DNA of 64,000 nucleotides from Acetobacter vaccinii (GTDB lineage Bacteria > Pseudomonadota > Alphaproteobacteria > Acetobacterales > Acetobacteraceae). The notes beneath the pieces are model-generated. The model ran no database searches and was not told the origin of the DNA. It saw nothing but the letters and a program-made list of their open reading frames with translations. This document shows, in pieces, positions 36,571 to 46,982 of the stretch (the stretch's first letter is position 1; each line of letters opens with the position of its first letter). The stretch is taken from contig NZ_CP043506.1 of the NCBI RefSeq assembly GCF_008365315.1, positions 1 to 64,000 of the forward strand, written 5' to 3'. The translations under genes and the position numbers were made by a program.

Positions 36571-37923
36571 ATGCGTCTGCGCTCCATCACCCTGGCCTAC
36601 TGCGCCCTGAGCACACTGGCCGTTCCCGCCCTGGTGGGCGTATCCGGCATGGCCATGGCCAGAACAGCCGGAGCTGACAAGCCGGTTGCCGCGGCCAAGC
36701 CTGAGCCCGATGACATGATTGTCGCGGTGGTCAACAGTATTCCCCTGACCAAGCGCGATGTGGACAATCGCGGCAAGCTGTTTGCCCTGTCCACCGGCCT
36801 GCCCCTGTCACCCGACCTGATGAACAGGCTGCGGCCCCAGATTATCCGCCAGCTCATTGATGAGCGCCTGCGTACGCAGGAAATTCTGGCCCGGCATATC
36901 AACATCCCGCCCGAACAGATTGCCGCCGCTATTGGCAACATCGAACACCGCAACGGTATGCCCGAGGGCGCTCTGCGGGCGCATCTGGCAAAGGACGGTG
37001 TGTCACTGACAACGCTGATCGACCAGCTGCGCGTGCAGATCGGCTGGATTCAGGTTCTGCGGCAGGAACTGGGTCCGCGCTCGCGTGTGTCACCCGCTGA
37101 TATTGCCCAGCGGCAGGCCGCTCTGCGGCGTGAGGAAGGCCGGACGGAATACGAAATCAGCGAAATTTTCGTCAAGGTTGATAACCCCCGTCAGGCGCAG
37201 GAAGAACTGGCCTTTACCCAGACCATCATCGATCAGCTTCGCAAAGGCGCCCCCTTCCCCATCGTGGCAGCACAGTTCTCGCAAAGCCAGACCGCGCTAG
37301 ATGGTGGCTCGATGGGGTGGGTGCAGGAAGATGAACTTGACCCCAGCGTTGTGGACATCATCCGGCAGATGCCTGCTGGGGTGGGTGCCATTTCCAACCC
37401 CATCAAGGTGCCGGGTGGCTTCCTGATTGTCACGCTCAACAGCAAGCGGATTGTGGGGAAGGAAATTGGGCACATGCTGTCGGTCCGGCAGATTTTCCTG
37501 CCCTTCTCGACACCGCTTGACCCGCAGCATGTGACCCAGCAGCAGCAGGAAACGCTGCAAAAGGCCATGCATCTGATGCAGACAGCCCATAACTGCACGG
37601 AAATGGAAAACCTGAACAAGGCTGAAGGGGAAAAGCGCCCCTCCAACCCCGGCGACCTGCCGCTGGAACGCCTAAACCCGCAGATGCAGGCCCTGCTGGC
37701 CAACCTGCCCGAAGGCCAGGTGTCCAAGCCTGTGGTCTCTCGTGATGGGATCGACCTGCTGATGGTGTGCTCCAGGCAGGAGAAAAACTTCTCCAACCGC
37801 TCCCCCAGCGAAATTGCTGACCAGCTGATGAGCGAACGTGTGGAGCAGGCCGCCCGGCAGCTGGACAGCGACCTGCACCGTCGCGCCATGATTGATACAC
37901 GCGTCAAGCTCAAAGGGGTTTAA
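36571..37923 (+). CDS. surA: Periplasmic chaperone and peptidyl-prolyl isomerase SurA
   Basis: Chaperone for outer-membrane proteins such as the neighbouring LptD. It has 450 residues with a signal peptide ending about residue 31 (GMAMA). The SurA N domain is about 45-170 (IVAVVNSIPLTKRDVDNR). A first parvulin domain (about 185-295) contains ISEIFVKVD, LDGGSMGWV and GAISNPIKVPGGFLIV. A second, more divergent parvulin domain follows (about 305-410). The context lptD-surA-rsmA matches other proteobacteria, but pdxA, often between surA and rsmA, is absent. Confidence 0.92.
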   Translation: MRLRSITLAYCALSTLAVPALVGVSGMAMARTAGADKPVAAAKPEPDDMIVAVVNSIPLTKRDVDNRGKLFALSTGLPLSPDLMNRLRPQIIRQLIDERLRTQEILARHINIPPEQIAAAIGNIEHRNGMPEGALRAHLAKDGVSLTTLIDQLRVQIGWIQVLRQELGPRSRVSPADIAQRQAALRREEGRTEYEISEIFVKVDNPRQAQEELAFTQTIIDQLRKGAPFPIVAAQFSQSQTALDGGSMGWVQEDELDPSVVDIIRQMPAGVGAISNPIKVPGGFLIVTLNSKRIVGKEIGHMLSVRQIFLPFSTPLDPQHVTQQQQETLQKAMHLMQTAHNCTEMENLNKAEGEKRPSNPGDLPLERLNPQMQALLANLPEGQVSKPVVSRDGIDLLMVCSRQEKNFSNRSPSEIADQLMSERVEQAARQLDSDLHRRAMIDTRVKLKGV

Positions 37924-37925
37924 GC

Positions 37926-38771
37926 CTGTCAGACAAACTGGAAAGCCTGCGTGACACCATCCAGCGCCATGGGCTGGAGGCACGCAAGGCACTGGGGCAG
38001 CACTTTCTGCTGGACCCCGGCATTACCGGACATATTGCAGCCCTGGCAGGGTCACTTGCCGGGCGGTCGGTTGTGGAGGTCGGGCCAGGCCCAGGAGGGC
38101 TGACCCGTGCCCTGCTGGAAACACCGGCCCTGTACGTGCACGCTGTGGAGCTTGATACCCGCGCCATTGCCATTATCGAGGAACTGGCCCAGAACTATCC
38201 CGGCCGCCTGAGCATTACGCAGGCCGACGCCCTGAAGTGTGACCTGACAGCCCTTGTACCCGCCCCGCGGCAGATTGTGGCCAACCTACCCTACAATGTC
38301 GCCACCCCATTACTGACCGGCTGGCTGCGGCAGGCCACAGAGTGGGAACGACTGACCCTGATGTTCCAACTGGAGGTTGCCGAGCGCATCTGCGCGGCCC
38401 CCGACACAGAACATTATGGACGGCTGGCCGTACTCTGCCAGTGGTGCGCGGACTGCGCTGTGGTGATGAAGCTGCCTCCGGGCGCGTTTTCGCCCCCCCC
38501 TGCGGTCTGGTCGGCTGTGGCCAGCATAACCCCGCATGCCCAACAGCCCGACCCAAGCCTGTTCCGCGCGATGGAGCAGGTAACAGCGGCAGCCTTTGGC
38601 CAACGGCGCAAAATGCTGCGTGGGTCGCTAAAAGGGCTGGATGGTAGCACCTTGCTGGAAGCCACCGGCATTGACGGCACACGCCGCGCCGAAACCCTGA
38701 CCATTGCAGAGTTTGACGCTCTGGCCCGCGCCCATCTGGCCCGCAAGGCAGACGCACGCACCAAGGCATGA
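37926..38771 (+). CDS. rsmA: 16S rRNA (adenine(1518)-N(6)/adenine(1519)-N(6))-dimethyltransferase RsmA (KsgA)
   Basis: Dimethylates two adenines in the 3' end of 16S rRNA with SAM, a late 30S assembly check. From the CTG at 37926 the product has 281 residues, the normal size. The frame carries LESLRDTIQRHGLEARKALG then QHFLLDPGIT, the family N terminus, before the SAM motif VEVGPGPGGLTRALLE, and later NLPYNVATPLL. No ATG, GTG or TTG exists between the in-frame stop at 37893 and a GTG at 38073, and that GTG would remove the essential N-terminal motif. CTG at 37926 has AAAGGGG 7 nt upstream and lies 2 nt past the surA stop, so it is the likely start. Confidence 0.9.
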   Translation: MSDKLESLRDTIQRHGLEARKALGQHFLLDPGITGHIAALAGSLAGRSVVEVGPGPGGLTRALLETPALYVHAVELDTRAIAIIEELAQNYPGRLSITQADALKCDLTALVPAPRQIVANLPYNVATPLLTGWLRQATEWERLTLMFQLEVAERICAAPDTEHYGRLAVLCQWCADCAVVMKLPPGAFSPPPAVWSAVASITPHAQQPDPSLFRAMEQVTAAAFGQRRKMLRGSLKGLDGSTLLEATGIDGTRRAETLTIAEFDALARAHLARKADARTKA

Positions 38772-38837
38772 CTCACAAAGCTGGCTGACCGGAAGCCGCC
38801 CCCGTCTTGGTGCACTTGGTGGCCAAGGCGGAGGTAA

Positions 38838-38852
38838 ACCCAGTTACTGGGT
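38838..38852. repeat. Small hairpin between convergent rsmA and cfa
   Basis: A 6-bp stem (ACCCAG/CTGGGT) with a 3-nt loop lies just past the cfa stop on the minus strand and 67 bp past rsmA. No T tract; a terminator role is only possible. Confidence 0.3.
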
Positions 38853-38857
38853 CCTAG

Positions 38858-40072
38858 TCAGTTCCGGTTTTCCGCCTGCGTCATATAATCACGCGTGAGT
38901 GGCACAGCCGTCAGCGATGGGGAAAGCTGGAGCTGAAAGTTCATGTGCCCCTGCACCTCAAACGCCAGTTCGGATGCGGCGAGATAGAATTCGAACATTC
39001 TGGCAAACCGCTCATCATACAAAGCCACGGCTTCTGCACGGCGGGCCGCAAAGCGTTCCCGCCAGCAGGCAAGAGTGCGGGCGTAATGCAGACGCAGCAC
39101 CTCGCAATCTGTCACCCATAGGCCGGAACGTTCGACGGCCCCAAAAACCTCGCTCAACGCAGGGGAATACCCACCGGGGAAGATGTATTTATTCACCCAG
39201 GGGTTGGTCGTTCCCGGCCCGTCATTCCGGCCAATGGAGTGCACAAGTGCCACGCCATCCGCCTTCAGGCTTTTGCGTATGACCTCAAAAAATGTCTGGT
39301 AATGCCCAATCCCGACATGCTCGAACATGCCAACAGACACAATCCGGTCAAACTGCCGCTGGAGGTGCCGGTAATCCAGCAGCTCAAACCGCACCTGCTT
39401 TTCCAGCCCGGCCTGCTGCGCCCTTTGGCGTGCAAAGGTCAGTTGTTCTTCTGACAAGGTAATGCCGGTGACAATGGCACCATAATCACGCGCCAGTGTC
39501 AGCGCCATGCCCCCCCAGCCACAGCCAATATCGAGCACTTCCAACCCTGGGCGATCGAGCATGAGTTTGGAGGCAATATGCCGTTTCTTGGCTTCCTGCG
39601 CAGCCTCCAGCGTTTCATCCCCGTGGCGGAAATACGCGCAGGAATACTGCCAGTCCTTGTCTAGAAACAGTGCGTAAAGCTGATTGCCCAGGTCGTAATG
39701 GTGCGCCACATTCCGTCGTGACCGGGCCGTAGGGTTAAACTGGATCCAGCCACGCCGCACATAACGCAGGGCAGCCCCCAGTTGTTCAACCACGTGCCCA
39801 CCCGGCCGCATGGCGTTGAGCATGAGCAGGTGCAGCAGGTCATACAGGCTGCAATCCAGCGGGGCGACAGCCCCTTCCATATAGGATTCGCCAAAAGCCA
39901 GACCTGGGTTAAACAACAAGGCGCGCACTGCTGCGGCATTTTTCAGCCAGACCCCGGCCTGCGGCCCAGCCTGAGGCCCCACATACTGTTGGACAGCGCC
40001 ATCGGGCCACCGTACGCCCAATGAACCCGCCTGCACGAACTGTTTGAGTACCCGGTCTAGAAGGTGTTGCAT
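38858..40072 (-). CDS. cfa: Cyclopropane-fatty-acyl-phospholipid synthase
   Basis: Transfers a methylene group from SAM to unsaturated acyl chains in membrane phospholipids, typically for acid and ethanol tolerance. It has 404 residues. The N-terminal lipid-binding part (about 1-110) is followed by a SAM-dependent methyltransferase core with HYDLGNQLYALFLD, YSCAYF, VLDIGCGWGGMAL, GITLSEEQLTFA and VSVGMFEHVG, the family set. The frame is open upstream; the ATG at 40072 gives the family N terminus. Confidence 0.94.
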   Translation of the reverse strand: MQHLLDRVLKQFVQAGSLGVRWPDGAVQQYVGPQAGPQAGVWLKNAAAVRALLFNPGLAFGESYMEGAVAPLDCSLYDLLHLLMLNAMRPGGHVVEQLGAALRYVRRGWIQFNPTARSRRNVAHHYDLGNQLYALFLDKDWQYSCAYFRHGDETLEAAQEAKKRHIASKLMLDRPGLEVLDIGCGWGGMALTLARDYGAIVTGITLSEEQLTFARQRAQQAGLEKQVRFELLDYRHLQRQFDRIVSVGMFEHVGIGHYQTFFEVIRKSLKADGVALVHSIGRNDGPGTTNPWVNKYIFPGGYSPALSEVFGAVERSGLWVTDCEVLRLHYARTLACWRERFAARRAEAVALYDERFARMFEFYLAASELAFEVQGHMNFQLQLSPSLTAVPLTRDYMTQAENRN

Positions 40073-40116
40073 AACAATGGTTTTCCCCCTGAGCTGGAAA
40101 GCCATTGAAGCATAGG

Positions 40117-40150
40117 ACAAAAAAAAGGGACGGAAAAATATCCGTCCCTT
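40117..40150 (-). terminator. Intrinsic terminator of rpsF-rpsR-rplI
   Basis: A 10-bp perfect stem (40125-40134 with 40141-40150, AAGGGACGGA type) with a 6-nt loop, followed on the minus strand by eight T. It lies 30 bp past the rplI stop. Confidence 0.93.
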
Positions 40151-40180
40151 CTTTCACAGGTTTGTGCAGAAAAACGACCC

Positions 40181-40771
40181 TTAGGCGTTATCTTCCTGCG
40201 CACCCTCTTCAGCGTCTTCAGAGACGATTTCACCTTCGATGAAGGCTTCGTCGCCCGCCAGGGTCGCTTCTTCTTCAGGTGTTCTGGCTTCGCCACGTGC
40301 CTGACGTTCGGCTTCTTCTGCCGAGCGAGCCACGTTGACGGTGACAGGAACAACAACTTCCGGGTGCAGAGCCACCTTGACCGCGAACAGGCCCAGGGCC
40401 TTGATCGGGTGGTCGAGGGAGACCTGCTGACGGTCGATGGTGAAGCCAGCTTCGGTCACGATCTGGGAAATGTCGCGGGTGCTGACGGAGCCATAAAGGC
40501 TACCGCTGTCACCGGCCTGACGGATCAGGACGACAGCCAGACCTTCCATGCGTTCGGACAGGCGCTCGGCCTCTTCACGACGCTTGACGTTCTGCGCTTC
40601 CAGCTGGACGCGTTCACGATCGAAACGGGCAAGGTTGGCAGCGTTCGCACGGATCGCTTTGCCCTGCGGCAGCAGGTAGTTACGGGCATAACCCGGACGT
40701 ACCTTAACCACATCGCCCATCTGGCCCAGGTGCTCAACGCGCTGGAGCAGGATTACTTCTGTAGCAGCCAT
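40181..40771 (-). CDS. rplI: 50S ribosomal protein L9
   Basis: Ribosomal protein L9, 196 residues. The N-terminal domain ([30 protein letters not shown], residues 5-34, written here in overlapping parts [16 protein letters not shown] and [13 protein letters not shown]) is diagnostic. The C-terminal rRNA-binding domain has [14 protein letters not shown] and HPIKALGLF. An acidic tail of about 45 residues extends past the E. coli length, as in other alphaproteobacteria. It follows rpsR after 11 nt. Confidence 0.97.
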   Translation of the reverse strand: MAATEVILLQRVEHLGQMGDVVKVRPGYARNYLLPQGKAIRANAANLARFDRERVQLEAQNVKRREEAERLSERMEGLAVVLIRQAGDSGSLYGSVSTRDISQIVTEAGFTIDRQQVSLDHPIKALGLFAVKVALHPEVVVPVTVNVARSAEEAERQARGEARTPEEEATLAGDEAFIEGEIVSEDAEEGAQEDNA

Positions 40772-40782
40772 GGTTGTTCCCC

Positions 40783-41058
40783 TCAGCTCACAACGTAGGG
40801 AAGCAGGGCCAGGAAGCGGGCGCGCTTGATAGCCTGCGCCAGCTCACGCTGCTTCTTGGCGGAAACCGCCGTGATGCGGCTCGGAACGATCTTGCCACGT
40901 TCGGACAGGAAGCGGCTAAGCAGACGCACGTCCTTGTAGTCGATCTTGGGCGCATTGGGGCCGGAGAACGGGCAGGACTTGCGACGACGGTAGAACGGAC
41001 GACGCGCGCCAACTGCCGGACGACGGGCGGCGGGGTTGATTTCTGTTGTTTCAGACAT
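40783..41058 (-). CDS. rpsR: 30S ribosomal protein S18
   Basis: Ribosomal protein S18, 91 residues. [34 protein letters not shown] and [16 protein letters not shown] are diagnostic. An upstream in-frame GTG exists, but the ATG at 41058 has GGAG at the right distance and lies 5 nt past the rpsF stop. S6 and S18 bind 16S rRNA as a pair. Confidence 0.97.
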   Translation of the reverse strand: MSETTEINPAARRPAVGARRPFYRRRKSCPFSGPNAPKIDYKDVRLLSRFLSERGKIVPSRITAVSAKKQRELAQAIKRARFLALLPYVVS

Positions 41059-41063
41059 CTGGA

Positions 41064-41510
41064 TCACTCCGCTCCGTTGTCAGCCAGGTCAGCCGGGCGT
41101 TCTTCACCACGACGGCCACGGCCACTTTCAAAACGACCACCAACGGGCTTGGGGCCACGGAAGCCGCCGCGTTCGCCACGGTCTTCACCCTTGCGGGACA
41201 GAACCGGGGACGGAGCTTCATCAATGGTGTCCACCCGCAGCGTCAGCAGACGCAGGATGTCTTCATTGAGGGAAAGCTGGCGTTCGATTTCCTTGACCAG
41301 TTCCGAACGAGCTTCCAGACCCAGCAGGGTGTAGTGGCCCTTGCGGTTCTTCTTGATCCGGTAAGCCAGGCTGCGCAGGCCCCAGTATTCCCGCTTGCGG
41401 ACAGCGCCGCCATCGGCTTCAACCTGAGCTGCAATGCCATCAACGATGGCATCGACCTGCTGCTGGGAAATGTCATTCCGCGCGATAAGCACGGTTTCAT
41501 AAAGCGGCAT
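41064..41510 (-). CDS. rpsF: 30S ribosomal protein S6
   Basis: Ribosomal protein S6, 148 residues. [20 protein letters not shown] and the [19 protein letters not shown] segment identify it. The last about 45 residues are an Arg/Gly-rich extension ([16 protein letters not shown]) beyond the conserved domain, presumably rRNA-contacting. GGGAG precedes the ATG. First gene of rpsF-rpsR-rplI. Confidence 0.97.
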   Translation of the reverse strand: MPLYETVLIARNDISQQQVDAIVDGIAAQVEADGGAVRKREYWGLRSLAYRIKKNRKGHYTLLGLEARSELVKEIERQLSLNEDILRLLTLRVDTIDEAPSPVLSRKGEDRGERGGFRGPKPVGGRFESGRGRRGEERPADLADNGAE

Positions 41511-41670
41511 GTTGACTCCCTTCGGATAAAATCAACCTACCCGGTCCGGACCCTTCCGGTTTACGGTGGCCCCGCACAAAGGCGGAACCTGCAGGTATAG
41601 CCGGGCCAATGCCATGGTCCCGGCAGGGAAAGGGCAGTCTCAACCACATCTGAGGCTAAAACGCAAGCCC

Positions 41671-42189
41671 TCAGGCGCGCAAATGCGGCGGAATTGTCAG
41701 GCCCAGCCTGTCGGGTACGTCCCACACTTCCTCCACCTGCCGCAGCACATCAAACCCGGCATCGCGGTAGAGTGGCAGGGCACGCGGGTGGTCGGCTGTG
41801 CAGGTATTGACCCGCACACGCAGCGGGTTACCCCGCCAGGCACGCCGCAGCACGGTATCGAGGAAAGCACGGCCTACCCCCTGGCCAATAGCCTCGGGGA
41901 ACAGGCCGAAATAGGCAATATTGGGAGACGATGGGTCGGCGCGGTTAATTTCGTAAAACCCGCGCACATTCCCATTGTCACGCAGCAGACCGATTTCAAT
42001 CGGGGCGACTGCCAGAAAATGCTCCAGCGGTTCGTCCGGCACGGCCTGACGCATCCACCAGCAGCACGACCGCCCAACCCTGTCATGCAGGACACGATAA
42101 GCCGCCAGCGAGGGCTGCACACCGTGTTCCACACTCCACCCTGCGGGCAGGAGCAGGCGCGGGCCTGCGGGTGGGCTCACCATTTGCAT
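41671..42189 (-). CDS. GNAT-family N-acetyltransferase
   Basis: A 172-residue acetyltransferase-like protein. The acetyl-CoA-binding region reads IAYFGLFPEAIGQGVGRAFLDTVL with the Q/R-x-x-G-x-G/A loop, followed by RVRVNTCTADHPRALPLYRDAGF, the typical C-terminal half. Substrate unknown. The start is uncertain: ATGs at 42210, 42189 and 42183 are all in frame, none has a clear Shine-Dalgarno, and the first two lie inside a 12-bp hairpin. The gene follows rpoD after about 50 nt and may be co-transcribed. Confidence 0.83.
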   Translation of the reverse strand: MQMVSPPAGPRLLLPAGWSVEHGVQPSLAAYRVLHDRVGRSCCWWMRQAVPDEPLEHFLAVAPIEIGLLRDNGNVRGFYEINRADPSSPNIAYFGLFPEAIGQGVGRAFLDTVLRRAWRGNPLRVRVNTCTADHPRALPLYRDAGFDVLRQVEEVWDVPDRLGLTIPPHLRA

Positions 42190-42212
42190 GAAGGTGACGA
42201 TCACCTTCATGC
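42186..42212 (-). repeat. 12-bp perfect hairpin at the rpoD/GNAT junction
   Basis: GCATGAAGGTGA (42186-42197) pairs perfectly with 42201-42212 around a 3-nt loop, 26 bp past the rpoD stop. There is no T tract. The possible GNAT start codons at 42210 and 42189 fall in the two arms. Confidence 0.75.
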
Positions 42213-42238
42213 GGGTTGTCGGTTCTGGGCTATGCAGC

Positions 42239-44212
<1,974 letters not shown>

Positions 44213-44232
44213 TCCAGACCTGCCCCTCCCAC

Positions 44233-44253
44233 CTGCATCCGGAGAGGATGCAG
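44233..44253 (-). repeat. Hairpin in the rpoD leader
   Basis: An 8-bp perfect stem (CTGCATCC/GGATGCAG) with a 5-nt loop lies 20 bp upstream of the rpoD ATG, directly before the GGAGGGG ribosome-binding site. It could influence translation initiation. Confidence 0.5.
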
Positions 44254-44353
44254 CACGACCAGTTTACCATGTACCGTTTCCAAGGCGGGCAGGAGTTGGG
44301 ATATCCTGCGCCCCAAGTCAAGGGGAACACGCCCTGAACATGACGGAACGGGG

Positions 44354-46228
44354 TTAGAGATCAACCCCATCCACGCTGCCACGGCGTAATTTTTCCAGTG
44401 TTTCCAGCCGGGCCTGCAACCGCTGCCACTGGCTGGAATCTCCGCCCCCTCCGGCAAAAAAGCGCGCAACATCCTGCGTCACTTCGCGCTCAAAACCATC
44501 CCTGTTCAGAAGACCATAAAAATGCCACCACCGGGTTCTGGCAAGCGCCAGCTGGGCCTGGTCTTCCTCCTCCATGCCGTCAGCCTCGGCAATGGCGGCT
44601 ACCTCTTCTACACGCATCACGGCCCGAATGGTTGCCTCAGCCGCGTTATTGCAGGCCCACTGCCACAAGGCTCCGCCACTTGCAGGCAACCCGCCCTCGG
44701 CTGAAAGATCCAGCAACAGGCCACGCAGCCTGTCCAGGGGCTGGGGCAGGTCAAGGCGGCACAGGGCCTCCTCCACATCCGGCATGAGTGCCGGGTGCCT
44801 CAGCAACAGGCACAGCAGCAGCCGTTGGCGCTCCCGCACCTGATCCAGCACCACAGGTACAGCATCGGAGCGCGCAAGACCATCCCCCCCGGCATATCCC
44901 CCCCGGCCACCCCCCTGCCTTGGCCCACCACCACCGCGCCCCGACCGGCGGAAAGCCGCAAAAAAACTGTCCAACAAGGCCGAACGATATTCCGACGCCA
45001 GCGCCTTGTCGGGGATCAGAGCCGCAGCCTCGGTCAGTTTACGGCGCAGGGCGGCCCTTTCCTCCGGCGCAGGATTGTCACCAAGCCCCCCCGCCAGAAG
45101 GGAGAACAGCACAGACGACAACGGCTGCGCGCCCGCCAGCAGGCCCGCCATGGCCTGCCCGCCCTGCCCGCGCAGCAGACTGTCGGGGTCCTCCCCCTCC
45201 GGCAGCAGGCAGATCCGTAGCGACCGCTCGGGCTGCAACAGCGGCAATGCGACCTCTGCTGCACGCACAGCAGCCTTGCGCCCTGCGGCATCCCCATCAA
45301 AACAGAGGATCGGCACAGGAGCGACCTGCCACAGCACCTCCAACTGCTCGGTTGTCAGCGCCGTACCCAGCGGGGCCACAGCGCCACAGAACCCGGCCTG
45401 ATGCAGGGCTATGACATCCATATACCCTTCAACCACCAACAGGTCCGGTCCGCTCTCTCCCCTTGGGCGTGGGGCACGGACTGCGGCACGCGCACGGTCC
45501 AGACCAAACAGCAGCCTGCGTTTGGAAAACAGGGGCGTTTCAGGACCGTTCAGATATTTGGGCTGCCCGTCACCCAGAATACGCCCACCAAAGGAGACCA
45601 GACGGCCCTTGCGGTCGCGGATAGGAAACGTCACGCGGCCCCAGAACAGCTCCCCCTTGGGCCTGCCGTCCTCATCAACCCGCATCAGCCCGGCTTCGGC
45701 CATTCTTTCAGGGGCGATTCCTTCGCGCCCCAGCACCTCGACCAAGGCACCCCGACGCTCGCTCGCCCAGCCTAACCCAAAGGCGGCCAGAGTGTCCCGC
45801 GTCAGCCCGCGTTGCAGCAGATAGTCCAGTCCTGCGCGGCCCTCTGGCCTGTACAGCGCCTCAGCCCACACTTTCTGCGCCGCGACCAGAACATCCTCTA
45901 ACGAGCGGGCATGGATCACCGCCCTCTCGGCCTCCCGCGTCTGGGCGGGCACCTCCATGCCTGCGGCTGAGGCAAGCTCCTCCACCGTTTCCGGAAAAGC
46001 CTTGCCTTCCATCTGCATGACAAAGGAGATGACATCACCATGCACACCGCAGCCAAAGCAGTGAAAATGGTCGTCATAGACATAGAAAGAGGGCGTTTTT
46101 TCCCCATGGAAGGGGCAGCAGCCCTTCCAGTTCCGGCCGGAGCGCGCAAGCTTGACCCTGCGCCCGATCACAGACGCTATGGGGGTGCGTGCGCGCAGTT
46201 CGTCCAGAAAACCGGGGTCTATCGCCAT
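44354..46228 (-). CDS. dnaG: DNA primase DnaG
   Basis: Makes RNA primers for Okazaki fragments. It has 624 residues. The N-terminal CHC2 zinc domain has ligands Cys38, His41, Cys57 and Cys60 (CCPFHGEKTPSF and FHCFGCGVHGD). The catalytic core contains GRVTFPIRDRKGRLVSFGGR, PKYLNGPETPLF, and the TOPRIM acidic motifs VVEGYMDVIAL and CFDGDAAGRKA. The C-terminal helicase-binding domain (about 440-620) is divergent and includes a Gly/Arg-rich linker (GRGGGGPRQGGGRGG). GAGGCGG precedes the ATG. Confidence 0.97.
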   Translation of the reverse strand: MAIDPGFLDELRARTPIASVIGRRVKLARSGRNWKGCCPFHGEKTPSFYVYDDHFHCFGCGVHGDVISFVMQMEGKAFPETVEELASAAGMEVPAQTREAERAVIHARSLEDVLVAAQKVWAEALYRPEGRAGLDYLLQRGLTRDTLAAFGLGWASERRGALVEVLGREGIAPERMAEAGLMRVDEDGRPKGELFWGRVTFPIRDRKGRLVSFGGRILGDGQPKYLNGPETPLFSKRRLLFGLDRARAAVRAPRPRGESGPDLLVVEGYMDVIALHQAGFCGAVAPLGTALTTEQLEVLWQVAPVPILCFDGDAAGRKAAVRAAEVALPLLQPERSLRICLLPEGEDPDSLLRGQGGQAMAGLLAGAQPLSSVLFSLLAGGLGDNPAPEERAALRRKLTEAAALIPDKALASEYRSALLDSFFAAFRRSGRGGGGPRQGGGRGGYAGGDGLARSDAVPVVLDQVRERQRLLLCLLLRHPALMPDVEEALCRLDLPQPLDRLRGLLLDLSAEGGLPASGGALWQWACNNAAEATIRAVMRVEEVAAIAEADGMEEEDQAQLALARTRWWHFYGLLNRDGFEREVTQDVARFFAGGGGDSSQWQRLQARLETLEKLRRGSVDGVDL

Positions 46229-46297
46229 CCGCCTCTTTCCTTGCCGGGTGATGGCACAGCCTGCGACTGCCGCACCATCACGCTTGGATGGTCTGGT

Positions 46298-46753
46298 TTA
46301 GGCCAGCCGCGCCCGCACGGCAGCACTGGCACGCGCCATATCAAGCGCGGCCCCGAACTTGCCCTTCAGCTCGGCCATGACCTTGCCCATGTCCTTGACC
46401 GAGGCGGCCTGCGTTTGTGCAATGGCGTCCACCACAGCGGCTTCCAGCGCGGCTTCATCCAGCTCGGGCGGCAGATAGCTGCGAATCACGGCAATTTCGG
46501 CTTCTTCCTTATCCGCCAGTTCCGGCCGCCCGCCATCGCGGTACAGGGTTGCGGACTCCGTGCGGGACTTGATCATGCCGCGCAGAGCGCTCAGGCCTTC
46601 TTCCTCGCTCAGGGTGTCCACCCCTTTGGCGCGCCCGGCAATTTCCACATCCTTCAGGCGGGCCGTAATCATGCGGATTGTTGCAACACGGGCAGCCTCG
46701 CCCGCCTTCATCGCGGTTTTCAGGTCGGCCATAAGGCTTTCGCGAAGGGTCAT
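46298..46753 (-). CDS. GatB/YqeY domain protein
   Basis: A 151-residue helical protein related to the tRNA-binding tail of GatB. The stretches LMADLKTAMKAGEAARVATIR, LYRDGGRPELADKEEAEIAV and GKVMAELKGKFGAALDMARAS are typical of YqeY. Its role is not settled; it may act in tRNA-linked metabolism. It often lies next to dnaG-rpoD. GGAG precedes the ATG. It is divergent from carA. Confidence 0.93.
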   Translation of the reverse strand: MTLRESLMADLKTAMKAGEAARVATIRMITARLKDVEIAGRAKGVDTLSEEEGLSALRGMIKSRTESATLYRDGGRPELADKEEAEIAVIRSYLPPELDEAALEAAVVDAIAQTQAASVKDMGKVMAELKGKFGAALDMARASAAVRARLA

Positions 46754-46871
46754 ATCCTTAACTCCATGTTATGCCACGCCCGGGCATGCTTGATCGAGGC
46801 GCACCTTATCCTCCCGCAAGGCACTCCCCTGCAAGGAGAACACCGCCCGGTGAGGCGGAAAATCCACACAT

Positions 46872-46933
46872 TGGGAAAAAACTTCCCAGCCTCCACGCCA
46901 TGACGCGAGGTCGGTGGGAAATTTCTTCCCACC
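46872..46933 (+). promoter_or_regulatory. Tandem operator-like palindromes upstream of carA
   Basis: Two copies of TGGGAA-N5-TTCCCA lie at 46872-46888 and 46915-46931, the second extended to GGTGGGAA/TTCCCACC at 46913-46933. The 17-bp units agree at 14 positions, and their centres are 43 bp apart, about four helical turns. They sit 50-110 bp upstream of the ATG of the helix-turn-helix-bearing carA. Confidence 0.65.
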
Positions 46934-46982
46934 CGCGCCGTCGAGTGGTAGAAATGGTGATGGGGAGGCCAAAGTCCATACC

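Noticed and set aside
38073..38771. rsmA starting at the GTG at 38073
   Set aside because: This would remove the conserved LGQ-x-FL segment and begin in the SAM-binding motif; the frame upstream clearly encodes the missing part.
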